Of a stretch of DNA of 64,000 nt, positions 25,439-34,635 are shown in pieces. Under the pieces are notes generated by a model. That model saw nothing but the letters and a program-made list of their open reading frames with translations, ran no database searches and was not told where the DNA came from. The first letter of the stretch is position 1; each line of letters starts with the position of its first letter. The stretch spans positions 1 to 64,000 of the forward strand of contig NZ_PPCV01000007.1 of NCBI RefSeq assembly GCF_004126535.1, read 5' to 3'. The stretch is from Propioniciclava flava (GTDB lineage: Bacteria; Actinomycetota; Actinomycetes; Propionibacteriales; Propionibacteriaceae). Made by a program: the position numbers and the translations under genes.

Positions 25439-26493
25439 AGGCGCCCTTTCTTCATAATGACGATCAAGAAGACGGTGCCGCCCACCAGTTCGATGATGAT
25501 CGAGACCACGCCAGATCCGTAGAAGATGAAGTTCATCACGAAGTAGGCCGCGCTCAAGACGACGAACCCGATGAGGGCTGCGACGGGGAACAGATAGCGA
25601 TGGTCGTAGGTGTCGGCCACCTGGTAGGCCAGGGTCGCCACAAGGAACCCCAGGAACGTCAGGGGCCCCACCAAGGCCGTCGAGGTGGCGATGAGCGCCG
25701 AGGTCGCGATGAGCACGATGATCGTCATGCGCCGATGGGGGACGCCGAGGTTGATGGCGGCCTCGCGGCCCAGACTGAGGGTGTTCAGCGAGCGGGAGGT
25801 GAACCACAACACCCCACCCGCGATGACGATGAGGGGGATCGCGACGGGGAAGTAGACGGGGTTGGCGTTGGAGACCGACCCGAACATGCGCGCGCTCAGC
25901 ACGTCGAACTCGCTGGGGGTCAACAGCCGTTGCATGAAGGAGGACACCGAGCCGAGCCCGCCGCCGATGACCACACCGATCAGCAGCATCACCTGCAGGT
26001 TCGCGTAGCGGCCCGACAGCAGCCAGCCGTACAGAGCGCAGGCCAGCCCCATCATGACGCCGACCTGGAACACGAAGGCGGTGAGCCCGGTGAAGGAGAC
26101 CAGCCCTGCGAGGCCGAAGAGGTACACCGAGGTGGTTTGGATGGCCCGGTACAGCGACTCAAAGCCCATGATCGACGGGGTCAGGATGCGGTTGTTCGTC
26201 ACCGTCTGGAACGCCACCGTCGCCATCGCCTGGCACAGGGCGACCAACGCCATGACGAAGACGGCCAGCGAGCGGTGCTGGGCGATGATCCAAAAACCGC
26301 GAGTCCCCAGCGGCATCGGGTTGGCCCAGGCGATCAGCCCGAACCCGAGCAGCAGGGAACCGGCGATCAGGCAGGACACCCACACCCAGTAGCGGCGTCG
26401 GGCGGCGGCGGTGGCGAAGGAGCCGGAGCGACGCTCCCCTCCCCGGGCGTCCGCCCCGGTGGTCGTGGGGGTACTCAACGTTGCAGTGTGCAT
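25435..26493 (-). CDS. Siderophore/heme ABC transporter, FecCD-type permease
   Basis: 352 aa. FecCD/BtuC-family membrane protein with about nine or ten hydrophobic helices. Family motifs: NNRILTPSIMGFESLY and INLGVPHRR (the coupling region preceding the ATPase contact), and VGPLTFLGFLVATLA. ATG at 26493 with GAGG upstream, 5 bp after the stop of the other permease. The first 40 residues are a polar Thr/Arg-rich leader. Together with its neighbour it forms a heterodimeric channel. Confidence 0.93.
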   Translation of the reverse strand: MHTATLSTPTTTGADARGGERRSGSFATAAARRRYWVWVSCLIAGSLLLGFGLIAWANPMPLGTRGFWIIAQHRSLAVFVMALVALCQAMATVAFQTVTNNRILTPSIMGFESLYRAIQTTSVYLFGLAGLVSFTGLTAFVFQVGVMMGLACALYGWLLSGRYANLQVMLLIGVVIGGGLGSVSSFMQRLLTPSEFDVLSARMFGSVSNANPVYFPVAIPLIVIAGGVLWFTSRSLNTLSLGREAAINLGVPHRRMTIIVLIATSALIATSTALVGPLTFLGFLVATLAYQVADTYDHRYLFPVAALIGFVVLSAAYFVMNFIFYGSGVVSIIIELVGGTVFLIVIMKKGRL

Positions 26494-26498
26494 GGGCT

Positions 26499-27497
26499 TC
26501 ACCTCGATCCGCGGCGGCGTTGGCGCAGAAGGAGCCCGATGAAGACGGCGGCCCCCACGATCCCCAGGATCAAGGAGACGGGGACCTCGAAGGGCATGAT
26601 GATCGTCCGGGCGAGAATGTCGCAGGCGGTGACCACGCCGATGCCGAGCAGGGCGACCCAGGGCAGGTTGCTGCGCAGGTCGTCGCCGCGGAGCATCGAG
26701 ACGATGTTGGGCACGATGAGGCCCAGGAAGGGCAGATTCCCCACGACCACCGTGACGACGCCGGTCGCGATGGCGATGAGCCCGGTCCCCAGCATGACGA
26801 TGCGGTGATAGTTCAGCCCGACGTTGGTGGCGATGTCCTCGCCGAGCCCGGCGACGGTGAGCCGGTCGGCGACGAGGAAGATGGCGATCACGACCAGAGC
26901 CACGATCCACAAGACTTCGTATTGGCCCTCGATAGCTCCGACGAAGCTGCCCGCGAACCACACCCCGAGGCTTTGCAGCGTGTTGGTCTGGAGGGCGACG
27001 AAGGTCGAGATCGAGCCGACGACGGCGCCCAGCATGATCCCCACGAGGGGGACGATGAGCGAGGAGCGGAGGGTGACCCGGCGCAGGAACGCGAAGAACA
27101 CCATGGTGCCGAGGAACGCGAAGAGGACCGCGCCGACCATCCGTACCAGCAGGGGAGGGTTCGGGAAGGCGATCATCGTCGCGAGCAACCCCAGGCCAGC
27201 CCATTCGGTCGTTCCGGTCGTGGTCGGCTCGACGAACCGGTTCTGCGTGAGCAACTGCATCACCAGACCCGACATGGCCATGGCCGCCCCGGCGAGCACC
27301 AGCGCGATGGTCCGGGGGACGCGTGTGATCAGGAACATCTGCCAGCCGTCGGCTGATCCGAGGACGTCGTAGACGCCCACGAACAGGGACGCGACGAGCA
27401 GCGCGGCGACGACGAGGACGCCGAGCAGCACGCGGGGATCGAACAGCCGAGACCTCGCGCGGGGGGCGCGAGGTCCGGCGGTGGTGAGGCCCGTCAT
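26499..27497 (-). CDS. Siderophore/heme ABC transporter, FecCD-type permease
   Basis: 332 aa. FecCD-family permease: RVPRTIALVLAGAAMAMSGL near residue 60 and QLLTQNRFVEPTTTGTTEW are the family signatures; GLNYHRI, PFLGLIVPNIV and a positive C-terminal tail follow. About ten membrane helices. It starts 49 bp downstream of the binding-protein gene, and ends just before the second permease, so it is part of one operon. Confidence 0.93.
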   Translation of the reverse strand: MTGLTTAGPRAPRARSRLFDPRVLLGVLVVAALLVASLFVGVYDVLGSADGWQMFLITRVPRTIALVLAGAAMAMSGLVMQLLTQNRFVEPTTTGTTEWAGLGLLATMIAFPNPPLLVRMVGAVLFAFLGTMVFFAFLRRVTLRSSLIVPLVGIMLGAVVGSISTFVALQTNTLQSLGVWFAGSFVGAIEGQYEVLWIVALVVIAIFLVADRLTVAGLGEDIATNVGLNYHRIVMLGTGLIAIATGVVTVVVGNLPFLGLIVPNIVSMLRGDDLRSNLPWVALLGIGVVTACDILARTIIMPFEVPVSLILGIVGAAVFIGLLLRQRRRGSR

Positions 27498-27546
27498 CGG
27501 GGCGTGGGGGTGGTCGAGGATCGATCCGCCTCAGGGCGTGGGGGGA

Positions 27547-28533
27547 TCACTTCGCAGCGGCGAATCGGGTGGCCAGGTTCTCGAAGAAGGTGGTGTAGGT
27601 CTGGATGCCCTCGTTGAGGTAGGTGTCCGGTGCCATGTAGATGATCTGGCCCTTGGCGACGGCAGGCACATTGGCGAGGGCCTTGGAGTCTTCCAGCACC
27701 TTGGCGGCCGGGACGTAGGTGGGGTCGGAAGCCTTGATGGCGGCGTCGCGGTCCATGACCAAGATCCAGTCGGGGTTGGCGGCCGCGATGGTTTCCACCG
27801 AGATGTCGTCGCCTTGGTGGTTGTTGCTGGCCCCGGCCACATCCAGGGCGTGCGTCAGGCCCAGGAGATCAAAGACCGGCCCGAGGGTGCGCCCGACCGT
27901 GGGGGCGATGTAGCCGATCTTGCCGCCGGAGGTGTTGACCGCGACGACCTTCTGGCTGGGGTTGTAGGCGGCCTTGGCGGCGGCGATGGAGGAGTCGAGC
28001 TTGGCGTTCAGCGCGGTCGCCTCCGTCTCCTTGCCGAAGATCGTGCCCAGCGTCGTCGTCTGCCGCTTCAGCTCGGCGTCCAGCGGCTGGCCCTCGCGGG
28101 GATCCAGCAGGACCTGGGCGGCGCCCGGGGCGCGGGAGGCGATGTCGTCGTACTTTGCGGAGAAGCGCTGGCCGGTGATGATGAGGTCGGGCTCGGCGGC
28201 GGTGATGAGTTCCATCTTGGGTTCCATGTGGTTACCCAGATCGACGATGGAGTCGTCCTTGGCGTACTTGTTCGTCGACGGCATGAGCGCGCGTGCCGCA
28301 GCCTTGGGCTTGATGTCCCAGTCGGCGAGGGTCTGGAAGGTGCGGTTGTCGAGCGCGACCACGGCGGTGGGGGGAGTCTTGACGGTGACGTTGCCCTTGT
28401 TGTCGCTCACCGTCACCGTGCCCTGTGAGGCAGAGGGTGAGTTTGCCGGGGCGGCAGGGGCGCTCGCACAGCCGGTGAGGAGGAGGGTGAGGGCTGCGGC
28501 AGGGGCCAGCAGACGTCCGACGAGGCGGTTCAT
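27547..28533 (-). CDS. Iron-siderophore/heme-binding lipoprotein
   Basis: 328 aa. Lipoprotein signal with lipobox LLTGC (Cys22), then a Ser/Ala linker. The fold is the type III binding protein (TroA/FepB-like): VVALDNRTFQTLADWDI, DLIITGQRFSAKYDDI, KVVAVNTSGGKIGYIAPT, NPDWILVMDRDAA. Resembles FatB/CeuE-type catechol or mixed siderophore receptors, but the ligand is not certain. Leader of the importer operon, under an IdeR-type box. GGGAG lies four bases before the ATG. Confidence 0.93.
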   Translation of the reverse strand: MNRLVGRLLAPAAALTLLLTGCASAPAAPANSPSASQGTVTVSDNKGNVTVKTPPTAVVALDNRTFQTLADWDIKPKAAARALMPSTNKYAKDDSIVDLGNHMEPKMELITAAEPDLIITGQRFSAKYDDIASRAPGAAQVLLDPREGQPLDAELKRQTTTLGTIFGKETEATALNAKLDSSIAAAKAAYNPSQKVVAVNTSGGKIGYIAPTVGRTLGPVFDLLGLTHALDVAGASNNHQGDDISVETIAAANPDWILVMDRDAAIKASDPTYVPAAKVLEDSKALANVPAVAKGQIIYMAPDTYLNEGIQTYTTFFENLATRFAAAK

Positions 28534-28568
28534 GGATCTCCCAACAATCAGGTTTAGGGTTGCCTTAG

Positions 28569-28582
28569 TTAGGTTTACCTAA
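28569..28582 (-). promoter_or_regulatory. IdeR/DtxR iron box in importer promoter
   Basis: TTAGGT-TT-ACCTAA is a perfect 6+2+6 palindrome with the core of the IdeR/DtxR box (TTAGGTTAGCCTAACCTAA). It lies 36 bp before the binding-protein ATG. A possible -35 TTGCAC (28601-28606, minus strand) places the box over the -10 region, so an iron-loaded repressor would block transcription. Partial copies (TTAGG and GCCTTA) lie nearby at 28553-28567. Confidence 0.8.
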
Positions 28583-28655
28583 ACATGATTCGGGAGGGTG
28601 GTGCAAGCGAGGTTGCCTATTAGGTGTCTCATCTGTTGCGTAAATGGCTCGCAGC

Positions 28656-30221
28656 TCAGCCGAGCGCCAACTCGCGATCGCACCGGGCGCGGACGCCCGG
28701 GTCGTGCGTGATGACCAGCAGCGGCGATCCGGACGCGTGGGCCCAGATGTCGTCGAGCAGTGCGTGAGCGGTCTCCGCGTCCAGATGCTCGGTCGGCTCG
28801 TCCAGCACGAGGATCTGGTAATCGCCCACGACAAGCCGCGACAGCGCCAGGCGACGCTCCTCACCGCCCGAAAGGGACGCTCCCAGTTCGCCGACCGCAC
28901 GGCGCGGATCGACATCGAGCCGGACGCGCGCCAAGGCATCGCGCACGCGCGCCTCATCGGCGGTCTTGTCGCCGATCATGACGTTCTCCGCGACCGAGGT
29001 CGAGAAGATGTGGGCGTCCTGGGCTAGGTAGCCGATGCGCCCGCGCGTCTCCACGCGGCCCGCCACCGGCGGGATCAGCCCCAGCAGCGTGGCGGCTAGC
29101 GTCGTCTTGCCGATACCGGAGGGACCCACGATCGCCAGGGACTCCCCGGCACCCACCTCGAAGGACAAGCCGGAACGCAACGGTGCGGCGTCCGGCCACC
29201 CGATCGTCAGGTCCCGGACGCTCACCGACGGCGTCTCGGCGGTGGGGGAGGCGTCCAGGTCGCCGCGGCCGATGGGGGCGGCGGCGAGGATCTCGGATAC
29301 CCGGGCCAGGGCGACGCGAGCGCGCGTGTGCGTCTGGGCGGCCTTGGTGAAGTCGGAGAACACCTCGTGGAGGGCCAGCGGTAGCAGCGTCAAGACGGCG
29401 AGCATGGTGTGGTCGAGCGCGCCCGCGCGAACCTGGGCGGTCCCGATGGCCAGCGTCGCCATCACGGACGCCCCTGCGGCTAGCGTCTGGATCGCCGTGG
29501 CCAGTCCCCGCGTCCAGGCGGCTCGCTGTTCGAAGCGACGCAGGGCGTCGTCGGCGCTCGCCACCCGGGCAAGGGCCCGATCCTGCGCCCCGTAGGCCAC
29601 CAAGTCCAGGGCGGTGCGACCCACCTCGTGGACGGCGTCGGCGAGGTCCCCGCGCCCGGCGATGGCCGCCTCGTCCGCGCGGGCGGAGAACCGGGCCGCC
29701 AGCCACGGGGCGAGTACCCCCGCGATCAGCGCGCTGATCAGCAAGGCCAGCGCAGCGGGCCACGAGAAGACCGCGACGATCACCGAGGTGGCCAGCAGGA
29801 CGAACAGCCCGGACGCGAACGGGATCGCGACCCGAACGACGGCGTCCAAGACGGCGTCGACGTCGGCCACGACCCGCGTGAGGAGATCCCCACGGCGCCG
29901 CCCCAGCAGGGTCGTCTTTGCCAGGGATCGGTAGGTCTCCACGCGCAAGACGGACTGCAGCCTCAACCCCAGATCGTGCCCGACGAGCCGCTCGGTGTAG
30001 CGGGCGACGCCCCGGCTGAGACCGAAGGCGCGCACCAAGACGGCCGCCGCAGTGAGATACATCACGGGCGGGTGTTCGGCGGCCCGCGAAAGCAGCCACC
30101 CGGACACCCCCATGAGAGCCACCGAACTCAACGAGGCGGCCGCAGCCAAGGCGAGCGCCAGCAGGAAACGTCCCCATCCGCGGGGGACCGAGCCGATCAG
30201 GCGGCGCACCAAGACGCTCAC
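28656..30221 (-). CDS. cydC: Thiol reductant ABC exporter subunit CydC
   Basis: 521 aa ABC exporter half. CydDC exports cysteine/glutathione-type thiols and is required for assembly of cytochrome bd. TMD residues 1-290, with LSSVALMGVSGWLLSRAAEHPP (short form of the CydC signature) and YTERLVGHD; NBD: GPSGIGKTTL, LSGGEERRLALSR, LVLDEPTEHLD, ITHD. GTG at 30221 overlaps the cydD stop (GTGA). Slightly short for CydC (about 550 expected). Last gene of cydABDC. Confidence 0.93.
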   Translation of the reverse strand: MSVLVRRLIGSVPRGWGRFLLALALAAAASLSSVALMGVSGWLLSRAAEHPPVMYLTAAAVLVRAFGLSRGVARYTERLVGHDLGLRLQSVLRVETYRSLAKTTLLGRRRGDLLTRVVADVDAVLDAVVRVAIPFASGLFVLLATSVIVAVFSWPAALALLISALIAGVLAPWLAARFSARADEAAIAGRGDLADAVHEVGRTALDLVAYGAQDRALARVASADDALRRFEQRAAWTRGLATAIQTLAAGASVMATLAIGTAQVRAGALDHTMLAVLTLLPLALHEVFSDFTKAAQTHTRARVALARVSEILAAAPIGRGDLDASPTAETPSVSVRDLTIGWPDAAPLRSGLSFEVGAGESLAIVGPSGIGKTTLAATLLGLIPPVAGRVETRGRIGYLAQDAHIFSTSVAENVMIGDKTADEARVRDALARVRLDVDPRRAVGELGASLSGGEERRLALSRLVVGDYQILVLDEPTEHLDAETAHALLDDIWAHASGSPLLVITHDPGVRARCDRELALG

Positions 30222-31945
30222 GCAGGGCTCCCTTCGTGATGGACGCCGATGGGCACGACGCGGTCCGCCTCGGCGAGGACGGCGGGACGATGGGAGACCA
30301 CCACGACGGTGACGCCGCTGCCGCGCAGGCTGCGCAACAGGGTCGCCTCGGCCGTGGCGTCCAGGCCTGCCGTGGGTTCGTCCAGCAGCAGGAACCGTGC
30401 GCCCGCGTCGATGCGCAGCAATGCCCGGGCGGTGGCCACGCGCCGCCGTTCACCCGCCGAGAGCCCCTCGCCGTCGTCGCCGACAAGGCGGGAGGCGTCC
30501 AGGTCGGGGGCACCCGCGCGGCGCAAGGCGTCCGCGATGCGGCCCGGGTCGGCGGACGGGTCACCCAGAGCGACGTTGTCGGCGATCGTGCCGCTGATCA
30601 TGCCGGGCTCTTGGCCCACAAATGCGATGGTGTCGCGCTCGGGTAGCCGCACCTCTCCCTCGCTGGGCTGGAGGAAGCCCATGAGCGTGTTGACCACGGT
30701 CGTCTTGCCACCCCCCGAGGGCCCGACCAGGGCTACGAACTCGCCCGGGGTGATGGTGAGGTCCACCCCCGTCACGGCAGGGGACGCCGCGCCGGGGTAG
30801 GTGTGACTGAGCCCGCGGAGGTCGACCACGGCCTCGGAGGTGGTGCCGGGGCGTGGCGCATCGGGCTTCGTCGGGGAGGCGTCGATCATCGCGAAGGCCT
30901 GATCGGCGGCCGCCATGCCGTCGGCGGCATCGTGGTAGTGGACGCCGACCTGACGGACGGGCAGAAACACCTCCGGCGCAAGGATGAGGACGAACAGGGC
31001 CGTGGTGAGGTCCAAGCCCCCCTCGACGACGCGGAAACCCACCGTGACCGCCACGACGGCCACCGACAACGTGGCGAGCAGTTCGAGAACGAACGCGGAC
31101 AGGAAGGACACACGCAGGGTGCTCATGGTCTCGGAGCGGTTGGCGTCCTCGGAGCGGGTCAGGCCGGTCTCCTGCGCGCGTGCACGTCCGAAGACCTGCA
31201 GGGTCGGCAGCCCCGCGACCAGGTCTGCGAAATGATGGGCGAGGCGCTGCTGAGTGCGCCACCGTTGGCGGGTGCGCCCCTCGGTCGTCCACCCGACGAG
31301 CGCCATGAAGAGTGGGATGAGCGGCAGCGTCACGGCGACGATGATCGCGGAGGTGAGGTCGGCGGTCGCGATCGCGACCCCGGTGATGAGCGGCACCGTG
31401 CAGGCCAACGCCAGTTGCGGCAGGTACTTGGAGTAGAACCCGTCCAAGGCGTCCAGGCCGACCGTGGTCAGGTTGACCAGGCCCGCGGTCGAGGTGCGAT
31501 CGGCGAGGGGGTCGGCCAGCCGGGCGGCGACGATATCGCGGCGCAACTGCGACTTCACGGCGGCGGCAGCACGGTGGGCCATGAGGCTGTTGAGCCAGCT
31601 CAATGCCGCCTTGGCGGCGAAGATCCCGCCCAGGGCCAGCAGCGCGGGCAGGAGGTCGGGCCACTGCCCGCTGCCTGGCGTCGGCGCCAGATAGTTCACC
31701 CCAGGTGCGGCGGCGAAGACGTCGGCGATGGTCACCGCCAGCACGCGGGCCTGGGCGACGGTGAGGGCTGCGACGACACAACCGATGAGGACTCCGGCGA
31801 TGAGATAGCCGCGGGTGGCCGCGGCTCGCTTCACCAGGCGCGGATCGATCGGGCCCCGGCGCGGCGCGGCACCTTCGACCTCTGGGGGTGCCGAAGGGGC
31901 GGCGCCGCTGCCGACGCCGCCCCTTCGGGATTCGTGTACTGACAC
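30218..31945 (-). CDS. cydD: Thiol reductant ABC exporter subunit CydD
   Basis: 575 aa ABC exporter half. TMD with RLADPLADRTSTAGLVNLTT and the CydD-typical ITGVAIATADLTSAIIV…PLFMALVGW; NBD with GPSGGGKTTVVN, LSAGERRRVATARALLR and LLLDEPTAGLD. GTG at 31945 is 9 bp after cydB; it has no obvious ribosome site, so coupling to cydB is likely. The signature reads LSAGE instead of LSGGQ, a common variation in CydD. Heterodimer with CydC at the plasma membrane. Confidence 0.94.
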   Translation of the reverse strand: MSVHESRRGGVGSGAAPSAPPEVEGAAPRRGPIDPRLVKRAAATRGYLIAGVLIGCVVAALTVAQARVLAVTIADVFAAAPGVNYLAPTPGSGQWPDLLPALLALGGIFAAKAALSWLNSLMAHRAAAAVKSQLRRDIVAARLADPLADRTSTAGLVNLTTVGLDALDGFYSKYLPQLALACTVPLITGVAIATADLTSAIIVAVTLPLIPLFMALVGWTTEGRTRQRWRTQQRLAHHFADLVAGLPTLQVFGRARAQETGLTRSEDANRSETMSTLRVSFLSAFVLELLATLSVAVVAVTVGFRVVEGGLDLTTALFVLILAPEVFLPVRQVGVHYHDAADGMAAADQAFAMIDASPTKPDAPRPGTTSEAVVDLRGLSHTYPGAASPAVTGVDLTITPGEFVALVGPSGGGKTTVVNTLMGFLQPSEGEVRLPERDTIAFVGQEPGMISGTIADNVALGDPSADPGRIADALRRAGAPDLDASRLVGDDGEGLSAGERRRVATARALLRIDAGARFLLLDEPTAGLDATAEATLLRSLRGSGVTVVVVSHRPAVLAEADRVVPIGVHHEGSPA

Positions 31946-31954
31946 CCAGACAGG

Positions 31955-33016
31955 CTACGCGGCGGCGACCACGTCGTCGGGGATGTTCTTGGTGCTGATG
32001 CGCTTGCGGAACACCCACACCGACCAGGCCTGGTAGGCGAGCACGATCGGCACGAAGACCACTGCGGCGCCGGTCATGATCGTCAAGGTCAGATCGGTGG
32101 AGGCAGCGCTCACGCGGTCCAGCGGAATGCCGCTGCCCGAGTTGACGAAGCCGAGGTTCGGCCACATCCGAGCGAAGATCCACACGGCGACCGCGAGGAT
32201 CGCGACGGTCGTAGCAGCGAACGCCCACCCATCGCGGCTCTTGCTCATGGCGAACCACGAAACGATCAGCGCGACAGCCGCCACCGCGGTGAGCAGCCAG
32301 CCGACGATGCCGAAGCCGTAGGCGATGTTGGCCCAGACCAGGTAGATCGCCCCCCCGACGATGGCCGCCAGCCCGATCTTGACCGAGACGGCCTTGGCGC
32401 GATCGTGGACGACACCGGAGGACTTCAGCGTCAGGAAGTTGGCGCCGTGGAACAGGAACAGCACCACCAGCACCACGCCGCCCAGCAGGGCGAACGGGCT
32501 GAACAGGCTCCAGAAACCGCCGGTGAAGACGTGCAGGTGGTTGCTGCCCTCGGCCAGCGCCACCGGCATCCCGATGATGAAGTTGGCGAACCCGACGCCG
32601 AACACCAGCGACACCACGAACGAGCCGATGCAGGCCATCCAGTCGAAGGCGTTGCGCCAGCGGGCGTCGGGGTGCTTGGCGCGGTACTCGAACGAGACGC
32701 CGCGGATGATCAGCCCGACCAGGATCAGGAACAGCGGGATGTAGAGCCCCGAGAACAAGGTGGCGTACCAGCCGGGGAAGGCCGCGAACATCGCGCCGCC
32801 GGCCGTCAGCAGCCACACCTCGTTGCCGTCCCACAGGGGGCCGATGGTGTTGACGATGACCCGCCGCTCCTTCTCGTTCTTGCCGAGGAAGGGGAGCAGC
32901 ATGGCCACGCCGTAGTCGTAGCCCTCCAGGACCAGGTAACCGATCCATAGAACGGCGATGAGGCAGTACCAGACCACCTGCAGGGTGGTGGGTTCCGCCG
33001 CGAGAAGCGTCAGCAT
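31955..33016 (-). CDS. cydB: Cytochrome bd ubiquinol oxidase subunit II
   Basis: 353 aa membrane protein with the CydB hallmarks: VWYCLIAVLWIGYLVLEGYDYGVAMLLPF at the N-terminus and GPLWDGNEVWLLTAGGAMFAAFPGWY. It forms the core with CydA; nine helices expected. In actinobacteria the quinol substrate is menaquinol (known). Starts 17 bp after the cydA stop. The C-terminal part keeps LAYQAWSVWVFRKRI. Confidence 0.96.
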   Translation of the reverse strand: MLTLLAAEPTTLQVVWYCLIAVLWIGYLVLEGYDYGVAMLLPFLGKNEKERRVIVNTIGPLWDGNEVWLLTAGGAMFAAFPGWYATLFSGLYIPLFLILVGLIIRGVSFEYRAKHPDARWRNAFDWMACIGSFVVSLVFGVGFANFIIGMPVALAEGSNHLHVFTGGFWSLFSPFALLGGVVLVVLFLFHGANFLTLKSSGVVHDRAKAVSVKIGLAAIVGGAIYLVWANIAYGFGIVGWLLTAVAAVALIVSWFAMSKSRDGWAFAATTVAILAVAVWIFARMWPNLGFVNSGSGIPLDRVSAASTDLTLTIMTGAAVVFVPIVLAYQAWSVWVFRKRISTKNIPDDVVAAA

Positions 33017-33033
33017 ATCAGTCGTCCTGCCTC

Positions 33034-34530
33034 TCAGTACGCGAAGGAGAGGACGTCGTCCTCACCCTTGATCTCGACGGGGGCGACCTCGGCCGGCAGG
33101 CCGGGCTTGGCGTAGCGGATCATCAGCCCGACCTCGACGACCGCCAGGGCGCCGTAGATGAGGGTGAACAGCACCATGGTGGCGAACACCTGGCCCGTGC
33201 CGACGCCCGGGGACACCGCGGACGCCGTGGGCAGCACGCCGGCCACGATCCAGGGCTGGCGGCCCATCTCGGTGAAGATCCAGCCGGCGGAGTTGCCGAA
33301 CAGCGGCGCCAGCACCACGGCGAGCATGGCCAGCGTCCACCAGCGGCTCTCCTTGGGCAGGTGCCCCTTGCGCAGCCGCAGCAGCGTGGCGATGCCGACG
33401 GCCATGGAGATGAGTCCCAGCGTGATCATGAGGCGGAACGTCCAGTAGCTGACCGGGATGTTCGGGACGAAGTCGTTGATGCCGATCGTCGCGAGCTTTT
33501 CGGCGTAGGCCTGCTGCAGGTGGTTGTTGGGATTGACGAGCGCGCCCTCCCGGTAGGCCTGCTGCAGGTTGTTGATGCCCTGGATCTCGGCGTACGGGTC
33601 GTTCTTGGCCAGGAAGCCCAGCACGCCCGGCACCGTGATCTCGAAGATCGGACGCGAACCGTCCAGGCTGCCGATGGTCAGCAGCGAGAAGGGCGCCATC
33701 TCGCCGTCGCCGCCCGCGGTCTCGTAGAGCGCCTCGGCCGCGGCCATCTTCATGGGCTGGACCTGGTACATGACCTTGCCCTGGAAGTCGCCGGAGATGA
33801 CGACCAGCGCGCCGGCCACGATGAGGAACCAGGCGGCGAGCTTGGCCGACCACCGGAAGGCCTCGACGTCGGCGTCCTGCTTCTCGGTGCGGTTGGGCTT
33901 GTTCAGCTTGGCCAGGTGCCAGAACGAGATGGCCAGCACCAGGCCCCCGCCGGTCATGTAGGCCGCGGCGATGGTGTGGGGGAAGGTCACCAGGAACACC
34001 GGGTTGGTGAGCAGCGCCATGAAGTCGGTCATCTCGGCGCGGTCGGTGAGAGGGTTGTAGGTGGCGCCCACCGGGTTCTGCATGAAGCTGTTGGCCGCGA
34101 GGATGAAGATCGCGGACAGCACCGTCCCGATCGACGCCAGCCAGATGCAGGCGAGGTGGACCTTCTTGGGCAGGCGGTCCCAGCCGAAGATCCACAGGCC
34201 GAGGAACGTGGACTCGAGGAAGAACGCGAGCAGCGCCTCGAGCGCGAGCGGCGCGCCGAAGATGTCACCCACGAAGCGGGAGTACTCCGACCAGTTCATC
34301 CCGAACTGGAACTCCTGGACGATGCCGGTGACGACACCCATCGCGAAGTTGATCAGGAAGAGCTTGCCGAAAAACTTGGTCAGGCGGAGGTACTTGTCAG
34401 CACCCGTGCGGACCCACATGGTCTGCATGATGGCCACGAGCAGAGACATCGAGATCGTGACCGGCACGAAGAAGTAGTGGTAGACCGTCGTGATGCCAAA
34501 CTGCCATCGGGCGATCGTTTCTGGACTCAT
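33034..34530 (-). CDS. cydA: Cytochrome bd ubiquinol oxidase subunit I
   Basis: 498 aa, heme-carrying subunit that reduces oxygen at high affinity. Heme ligands are in place: His18 (high-spin heme axial), His185 (b558, FPHTIAAAYM), Met421 in GWIFTEMGRQPW. The GRQPW motif is the family signature. The length and spacing suggest the short Q-loop type typical of actinobacteria. First gene of cydABDC, so high-affinity respiration and CydDC assembly are co-expressed. The start region carries a BlaI-type operator. No cydX-like gene is visible. Confidence 0.97.
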   Translation of the reverse strand: MSPETIARWQFGITTVYHYFFVPVTISMSLLVAIMQTMWVRTGADKYLRLTKFFGKLFLINFAMGVVTGIVQEFQFGMNWSEYSRFVGDIFGAPLALEALLAFFLESTFLGLWIFGWDRLPKKVHLACIWLASIGTVLSAIFILAANSFMQNPVGATYNPLTDRAEMTDFMALLTNPVFLVTFPHTIAAAYMTGGGLVLAISFWHLAKLNKPNRTEKQDADVEAFRWSAKLAAWFLIVAGALVVISGDFQGKVMYQVQPMKMAAAEALYETAGGDGEMAPFSLLTIGSLDGSRPIFEITVPGVLGFLAKNDPYAEIQGINNLQQAYREGALVNPNNHLQQAYAEKLATIGINDFVPNIPVSYWTFRLMITLGLISMAVGIATLLRLRKGHLPKESRWWTLAMLAVVLAPLFGNSAGWIFTEMGRQPWIVAGVLPTASAVSPGVGTGQVFATMVLFTLIYGALAVVEVGLMIRYAKPGLPAEVAPVEIKGEDDVLSFAY

Positions 34531-34541
34531 GCGCGTGAGGG

Positions 34542-34559
34542 TACTACCCCTTGTCGTAG
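34542..34559. promoter_or_regulatory. BlaI-type operator 1, over cydA promoter
   Basis: TACTAC-CCCT-TGTCGTAG. It is almost identical to operator 2 and lies 11 bp upstream of the cydA start codon. On the minus strand its TAGTAC half doubles as a good -10 hexamer for cydA, so a bound protein would shut transcription. Confidence 0.6.
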
Positions 34560-34588
34560 CCCTCCAAAACGTTCACGGCGCGCCAATC

Positions 34589-34606
34589 TACTACTTAGTG
34601 TCGTAG
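34589..34606. promoter_or_regulatory. BlaI-type operator 2, over blaI promoter
   Basis: TACTAC-TTAG-TGTCGTAG. Same 14 fixed bases as operator 1, with a different 4-bp centre; the two are 47 bp apart centre to centre. It overlaps the -35 region expected for the repressor gene, whose -10 (TATCAT, 34624-34629) implies a leaderless message. A half-site TACGAC is at 34630-34635, directly before the repressor ATG. Confidence 0.6.
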
Positions 34607-34635
34607 CGAGACGCGAGTGTGGATATCATTACGAC

